10,715 nucleotides of DNA from Granulosicoccaceae bacterium. Lineage in GTDB: Bacteria > Pseudomonadota > Gammaproteobacteria > Granulosicoccales > Granulosicoccaceae. Location of the stretch: the NCBI GenBank assembly GCA_023301405.1, contig JALZUX010000107.1:1-10715 (forward strand), in the 5' to 3' direction. Made by a program: the position numbers and the translations under genes. Shown one piece after another: positions 6,950-10,715 of this stretch. The notes under the pieces are model-generated. The model saw only the letters and a list, made by a program, of their open reading frames with translations. It ran no database searches and was not told the DNA's origin. Position 1 is the first letter of the stretch; every line of letters begins with the position of its first letter.

Positions 6950-6998
6950 ACACCATCATTGATAGATGATTAGCCCTTATCCTACACGTGCAATCCTA

Positions 6999-7763
6999 TT
7001 ATTTTTCCCCTATAGCAATCAGTATTTTCAGAAAACGAGATGCAAAAGCCCGTCGGTAAAGCACCAGCGACACCAAAACAGTCGCACCAATAAACAACCA
7101 GGGGTTTAAAAACCAAGCCGCTGCCGCCAGCGCGAAAAAATAAGAGTTTAAACCGGTAGTAAAATGCCTAGCCCCAAGTGTGTGTAACCGGCCGATATTG
7201 ACGGCGTAGTTTTCACAATATTCCCGCACCTGATCATGGTCTGCGGGCTCACTTGCCACTGCATTAGATGCTCTATGAACTCTTTCAACTGATGCATCCG
7301 GTGACGCACCAATAAGCACCATGACATAGTTAAAAAGGCGATAACTCCAAGCAAACTTAAAGAAAGAAAAAATAAAAATAAACATCACTAACATTACTTT
7401 TATTTCCCAGGCAGTTCTGGAAGTGTTAGTGGCAAACGGCAAATCACCCAGCATTATCATGGCTTGATCTGATGCCCCTAAACCAGCCATTAAACCACCA
7501 ATAACCAGTATTGTGGTTGACGCAAAGAAAAGCACGCCATATTGCAACGAGTTTTGAATGAGCGGGTCAACCATTTTTGGTTCGCGGTGAATCATGTTAT
7601 GCATCCACTTCTCGCGGTAGCCAGCCATCTGGGCTGAAATAGTTTTGCATGCCCAAGGGGAATAGTTAATTACCCAATGATGAGTTAGCCACGAAAAGCA
7701 GAAAAACGCGAAGGCGATCAGGTCGATCGTTGCAAACCCAGAGTTCAGTGCAAAAGCATTCAT
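6999..7763 (-). CDS. DUF599 family integral membrane protein
   Basis: This is a 254-residue predicted inner-membrane protein matching DUF599, a family with no established function. Hydrophobic segments lie near residues 12-30, 76-96, 121-140 and 206-238, the last long enough for two close helices. Between the first two is a soluble stretch rich in charged residues (about 40-72). The segment FFKFAWSYRLFNYV (134-147) is the most family-like part. The start ATG lies 18 nt past the asnS stop on the same strand, with no clear Shine-Dalgarno site, so it probably relies on read-through from asnS. It ends in a short basic tail. Nothing in the sequence ties it to tRNA charging or to lysine breakdown. 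Confidence 0.82.
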   Translation of the reverse strand: MNAFALNSGFATIDLIAFAFFCFSWLTHHWVINYSPWACKTISAQMAGYREKWMHNMIHREPKMVDPLIQNSLQYGVLFFASTTILVIGGLMAGLGASDQAMIMLGDLPFATNTSRTAWEIKVMLVMFIFIFSFFKFAWSYRLFNYVMVLIGASPDASVERVHRASNAVASEPADHDQVREYCENYAVNIGRLHTLGARHFTTGLNSYFFALAAAAWFLNPWLFIGATVLVSLVLYRRAFASRFLKILIAIGEK

Positions 7764-7781
7764 TAAGAAAGATAAACCATA

Positions 7782-9182
7782 TTAGAAAGTGGCGCTTTTT
7801 GGTGCTCGCGGATACGGTATGGCATCGCGTATGTTTTCCATTCCTGTGACGTAGTTAATCAGCCGCTCGAAGCCAAGGCCGAAACCCGCATGCGGTACCG
7901 TGCCGTAGCGACGCAGATCCCGGTACCACCAAAGTTCATCTTTAATACCTTGTGCCTCAAGTTTTGCATCAAGCACATCAAGCCGCTCTTCGCGCTGACT
8001 GCCACCTATTATCTCACCGATACCGGGTGCAAGCACATCCATAGCCGCTACTGTTTTACCGTCATCGTTTTCCCGCATGTAAAACGCTTTTATATCTTTA
8101 GGGTAATTACGCAAGACAATGGGCTTACCAACGTGCTCTTCTGTCAGGAAACGCTCGTGCTCTGATTGTAGGTCTACACCCCACTTAACGGGGTATTCAA
8201 ACTTCTTTTTACAACTGCTTAGTATGTCAATTGCCTCACCATATTCCATTTGCACAAACGGTGAATTAATCATTTGCTCTAATCGCTCTATACAACCCTT
8301 ATCAACGCGTTGCGCAAAAAAAGCCATATCGTCAGCACAGTCATCTAGCACTTTGGTAAACAGGTATCGCAGCATGTCTTCTGCCAGAGCGGCATTTTCA
8401 TCAAGACCGGCAAAAGCGATCTCCGGTTCGATCATCCAGAACTCTGCCAGGTGCCGACTGGTGTTAGAATTTTCTGCACGAAAAGTAGGTCCGAACGTAT
8501 ACACCTTTGATAACGCCAACGCGAAAGATTCAACGTTTAGCTGACCTGACACCGTCAGAAAGGTTTCAGCCCCGAAAAAGTCTTTTTCAAAATCAGTTTT
8601 ACCGTCCTTACCAACAGGTAGATTTGCCAGATCAAGGGTACTGACCCGAAACAGTTCACCTGCCCCCTCGCAATCACTGCCAGTGATGATTGGCGTGTTC
8701 ACCCAGTGAAACTCACGCTCATAAAAGTAATTATGGACGGCGTTAGCCAGCGTGGTGCGTACGCGACTAATGGCACCAAATGCATTGGTTCTGGGGCGCA
8801 GGTGAGCTATTGATCGCAGATACTCAAAGGTATGACGTTTTTTAGCGACCGGATAGGTCTCTGGGTCATCAACCCATCCGACTACGACAACCCCGGTGGC
8901 TTGAATTTCAAACGCTTGACCGGCGCCCTCTGACTTCACCAGATCACCGGTAATTTCAACAGAACACCCGGCGGTGACCTTTAAGACCTCAGACTCATAG
9001 TTTTCCAGCGTATTTGGTACAACCGCCTGAATACCATCAAAACAAGAGCCGTCGTAAACGTTAACAAACGAGATACCTGCCTTCGAATCACGGCGGGTCC
9101 GGACCCAACCCTTGACTAAAATGCTATCACCAACGGCGGCTGCCGATGCAAGCACCTGCTTTACTGAATAATTATTGTTCAT
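7782..9182 (-). CDS. asnS: Asparaginyl-tRNA synthetase
   Basis: It charges tRNA-Asn with asparagine in the cytoplasm, using ATP. At 466 residues it has the same length as the E. coli enzyme and matches it along the whole chain. The N-terminal OB-fold anticodon-binding domain (about 18-105) contains [17 protein letters not shown]. The class II catalytic domain follows, with motif 2 [16 protein letters not shown] (234-249), the segment [18 protein letters not shown], and motif 3 GFGLGFERL (433-441). EFWMIEPE and the NTSRH signature separate it from aspartyl-tRNA synthetase. All key residues appear intact. The ATG at 9182 has no strong ribosome site. The DUF599 gene follows closely on the same strand. 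This is the only clear housekeeping gene in the window and the best marker for its gammaproteobacterial origin. Confidence 0.98.
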   Translation of the reverse strand: MNNNYSVKQVLASAAAVGDSILVKGWVRTRRDSKAGISFVNVYDGSCFDGIQAVVPNTLENYESEVLKVTAGCSVEITGDLVKSEGAGQAFEIQATGVVVVGWVDDPETYPVAKKRHTFEYLRSIAHLRPRTNAFGAISRVRTTLANAVHNYFYEREFHWVNTPIITGSDCEGAGELFRVSTLDLANLPVGKDGKTDFEKDFFGAETFLTVSGQLNVESFALALSKVYTFGPTFRAENSNTSRHLAEFWMIEPEIAFAGLDENAALAEDMLRYLFTKVLDDCADDMAFFAQRVDKGCIERLEQMINSPFVQMEYGEAIDILSSCKKKFEYPVKWGVDLQSEHERFLTEEHVGKPIVLRNYPKDIKAFYMRENDDGKTVAAMDVLAPGIGEIIGGSQREERLDVLDAKLEAQGIKDELWWYRDLRRYGTVPHAGFGLGFERLINYVTGMENIRDAIPYPRAPKSATF

Positions 9183-9215
9183 CGTATTGGCTCATTGGTA
9201 GGAGCTACTAAAAAG

Positions 9216-9230
9216 TATTATGTGATAATA
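9216..9230. promoter_or_regulatory. AT-rich palindrome in the asnS upstream region
   Basis: TATTAT and ATAATA form a perfect inverted repeat around GTG, 34-48 bases before the asnS start codon. On the minus strand it offers TATTAT and CATAAT as -10-like hexamers, so it could be the asnS promoter core, an operator, or both. No convincing -35 was found. The divergent gap from 9183 to 9418 holds no gene that I can support. Confidence 0.3.
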
Positions 9231-9262
9231 GAGGTTTTTCAGCGCGTTTGAGTAAACCTTTG

Positions 9263-9288
9263 CTGCCGTGGCGACTTCGCACCGGCAG
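9263..9288. other. Imperfect hairpin between asnS and the DUF2889 gene
   Basis: CTGCCG pairs with CGGCAG, and inside it GCG pairs with CGC around the loop ACTT, separated by a two-base mismatch on each side. It lies about 80 bases upstream of asnS on the minus strand and 130 bases upstream of the DUF2889 gene on the plus strand. It could be a leader structure or a protein site; no function can be assigned. Confidence 0.3.
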
Positions 9289-9418
9289 TGGATATTCTAT
9301 ATGGTATTGTAACCGCTTCTGAAGTATCCATTCCTGACAACAAGGATGGCATTAAGCAGAAGCGACTCAATATTGCCACCTAATTCCTCATTCCGCCAGC
9401 CACAATCGGTACCACACC

Positions 9419-9964
9419 ATGAGTCTCTCTGCCCCGGTCAAGCGTCAGTTAAAACACACCCGACAAGTGACCTGCTGTGGTTACGCCAGAGATGACGGTC
9501 TGTGGGATATCGAAGCGCATTTACAAGACACCAAGACCGACGATATTCCCGCACAACACGGTGGCCGTTTATTTCCTAAAGGTGGCCCCATTCATGGGAT
9601 GTGGGTCAGAGTCACCATCGACAGCAGCCTGCATGTGAAGGCCATCGAGGTTTCAATGGAGCATACGCCCTATAAGCAATGCGCCTCTATTGAAGCGGCC
9701 TTTCAGACCATTGTGGGTGAGCGCATCGGTGCCGGTTGGCGCAAGGTAATACACCAACGCTTAGGCGGGATAAACGGCTGCACACATATCGTTGAGCTGC
9801 TGGGGCCCATCGCCACCACCGCCTACCAGACTTTGTACAAAGTAATACATGAGACCACAGGTGCGGTTCCGCTTAATGGCTGCCATGTCTGGGCCGACGA
9901 CGGCAAGCTGGTGAAGGAGTTTCATCCGCAGTTCTACCGCACCACCCCGGTAAGCGGGAGCTAA
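9419..9964 (+). CDS. DUF2889 domain protein
   Basis: This is a 181-residue soluble protein that I recognise as DUF2889, a family without a proven function. Family-like segments are GYARDDGLWDIEAHL (21-35), GGPIHGMWVRVTID (55-68), GGINGCTHIVELLGPIATTA (116-135) and NGCHVWADDGKLV (153-165). Cysteines and histidines recur in these conserved parts (C88, C121, H123, C155, H156), so a metal or cofactor site is possible; this is inference only. No signal peptide or membrane segment is seen. The ATG has no clear ribosome site, and no promoter could be called with confidence. The next gene, an SDR oxidoreductase, starts six bases after its stop, which points to a shared metabolic task. Confidence 0.85.
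   Translation: MSLSAPVKRQLKHTRQVTCCGYARDDGLWDIEAHLQDTKTDDIPAQHGGRLFPKGGPIHGMWVRVTIDSSLHVKAIEVSMEHTPYKQCASIEAAFQTIVGERIGAGWRKVIHQRLGGINGCTHIVELLGPIATTAYQTLYKVIHETTGAVPLNGCHVWADDGKLVKEFHPQFYRTTPVSGS
9956..9960 (+). promoter_or_regulatory. Ribosome binding site (GGGAG) for the second SDR, inside the DUF2889 gene end
   Basis: GGGAG lies ten bases before the ATG at 9971 and overlaps the last codons of the DUF2889 gene, so the two genes are probably translated from one message. Confidence 0.6.
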
Positions 9965-9970
9965 TCTGCC

Positions 9971-10715
9971 ATGAACACCCCAATCGCTATTGTCACTGGT
10001 GCTGGCGGAGGTATTGGTCAAGCCATTGCAGAAACTCTAGGCTCAGATGGTTGGTTTGTTGTGGTCAACGATATCAACCCCACTGACAGCAACCAAACGA
10101 AACACAATATAATCGGCAACGGTGGGCGGGCAATGTCTGTTATCGCCGATGTTGGTCAAAAGGATTCAGTAAAAAGCCTGTACTCACAAGTACAATCCAC
10201 CACCGGACACTGTGCAAGCTTACTGGTCAATAACGCAGGCGTGCAAACCTGGAGCCCGCTGACTGAACTGTCTGGCGATGACTGGAACACCACCATCAAC
10301 ACTAACCTGACCGGCTGCTTTCTAATGACAAAGTATTTCGCCCTTGAGATTATCGCCAATAACAGCGCATCATGCACAGAAAGCCCGTATTCATCCACAG
10401 CTTCGATTATTAATATCGGCTCAGGCTGCAACACACTGGCGTTTCCAAACCTGGTTGACTATAGCGCCAGTAAAGGCGGCATTGAAATGCTAACGAAAAC
10501 AGCGGCTCTTGAATTGGGCGCGCACGGAATAAGAGTTAACTGCATAGCCCCCGGTGCCATCAGCACTGATCGCACAGCCGCAGAAACCAGTGACTACGAA
10601 ACAAGCTGGAGCCAGCTAACCCCACTGCAAAGAACAGGTCAACCGCAAGATGTGGCCAACGCTGTTGCATTGTTGTGTGACCCGCGAGCCGCTTTTATAA
10701 GTGGTCAAACAATCG
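9971..10715 (+). CDS. Short-chain dehydrogenase/reductase, FabG-like, C-terminus cut by window edge
   Basis: This is a classical SDR oxidoreductase, open for 248 codons to the end of the window and probably near complete. Motifs present are TGAGGGIG (9-16), D34 after beta-2, which favours NAD(H), NNAG (87-90), the catalytic Asn N112 in NTNLTG, Ser S151 in NIGSG, and YSASK (Y164, K168). The Ser-Tyr spacing is 13. RVNCIAPGAISTD (188-200) is the usual segment after beta-6. The full catalytic tetrad is intact, unlike the first SDR of the window. A stretch around 130-144 (NNSASCTESPYSS) is longer than in most FabG-like enzymes. The start is set by a GGGAG site and the six-base gap from the DUF2889 stop. 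Likely roles are alcohol, sugar or hydroxyacid oxidation; the substrate cannot be read from the sequence. Confidence 0.93.
   Translation, partial: MNTPIAIVTGAGGGIGQAIAETLGSDGWFVVVNDINPTDSNQTKHNIIGNGGRAMSVIADVGQKDSVKSLYSQVQSTTGHCASLLVNNAGVQTWSPLTELSGDDWNTTINTNLTGCFLMTKYFALEIIANNSASCTESPYSSTASIINIGSGCNTLAFPNLVDYSASKGGIEMLTKTAALELGAHGIRVNCIAPGAISTDRTAAETSDYETSWSQLTPLQRTGQPQDVANAVALLCDPRAAFISGQTI

Noticed and set aside
8119..8544. Plus-strand open frame of 141 codons opposite asnS
   Set aside because: It lies wholly within the conserved asnS coding region in an antisense frame and resembles no protein I know; it is a shadow of asnS.
9347..9480. Small plus-strand frame beginning with ATG before the DUF2889 gene
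   Set aside because: It runs into the DUF2889 gene in another frame, lacks a ribosome site and has no recognisable sequence.
10156..10434. Minus-strand open frame of 92 codons at the right end
   Set aside because: It is antisense to the SDR, whose catalytic motifs are all present on the plus strand.
1..10715. Insertion sequences, phage genes, CRISPR arrays, tRNAs or attachment sites
   Set aside because: No transposase or integrase motifs, no direct-repeat arrays and no tRNA cloverleaf were found by reading either strand.

Overview
The window looks like chromosomal DNA of a gammaproteobacterium with roughly balanced base composition. The main clue is an asparaginyl-tRNA synthetase that matches the E. 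coli-type enzyme closely and has the same length (466 residues). The other catabolic and transport genes also resemble gammaproteobacterial, especially Pseudomonas-type, families. I cannot name the genus. No mobile element, CRISPR array, rRNA or tRNA is visible.

Layout, left to right. (1) Bases 1-542, minus strand: the N-terminal 180 codons of a short-chain dehydrogenase/reductase (SDR), cut by the window edge. (2) About 692-4072, plus strand: a complete polar amino-acid ABC importer in the order ATPase, binding protein, permease Q, permease M. It is of the histidine / lysine-arginine-ornithine (HisP-HisJ-HisQ-HisM) type, with a strong hairpin after the binding-protein gene. (3) 4333-6876, plus strand: a nitrilase-superfamily amidase and an FAD amine oxidase-family enzyme that together match DavA (5-aminovaleramidase) and DavB (L-lysine 2-monooxygenase). 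(4) 6999-9182, minus strand: asnS followed after 17 nt by a DUF599 membrane protein. (5) 9419-10715, plus strand: a DUF2889 protein followed after 6 nt by a second SDR, cut by the right edge.

The first two plus-strand blocks make a coherent pathway. The importer would bring in a basic amino acid. DavB would decarboxylate and oxygenate lysine to 5-aminovaleramide, and DavA would hydrolyse that amide to 5-aminovalerate and ammonia. The later steps (DavT transaminase, DavD dehydrogenase) are not in the window. The link between importer and DavAB is inferred from adjacency.

The points most worth a second look are as follows. The ATPase gene has no ordinary start codon where the family begins, and an ATG in another frame lies just upstream. 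One SDR carries His where the catalytic-tetrad Asn is expected. The HisQ-type permease has a long insert. The DUF2889-SDR pair is tightly coupled and of unknown function. I see no clear sign of a wholly new defence or mobile system.
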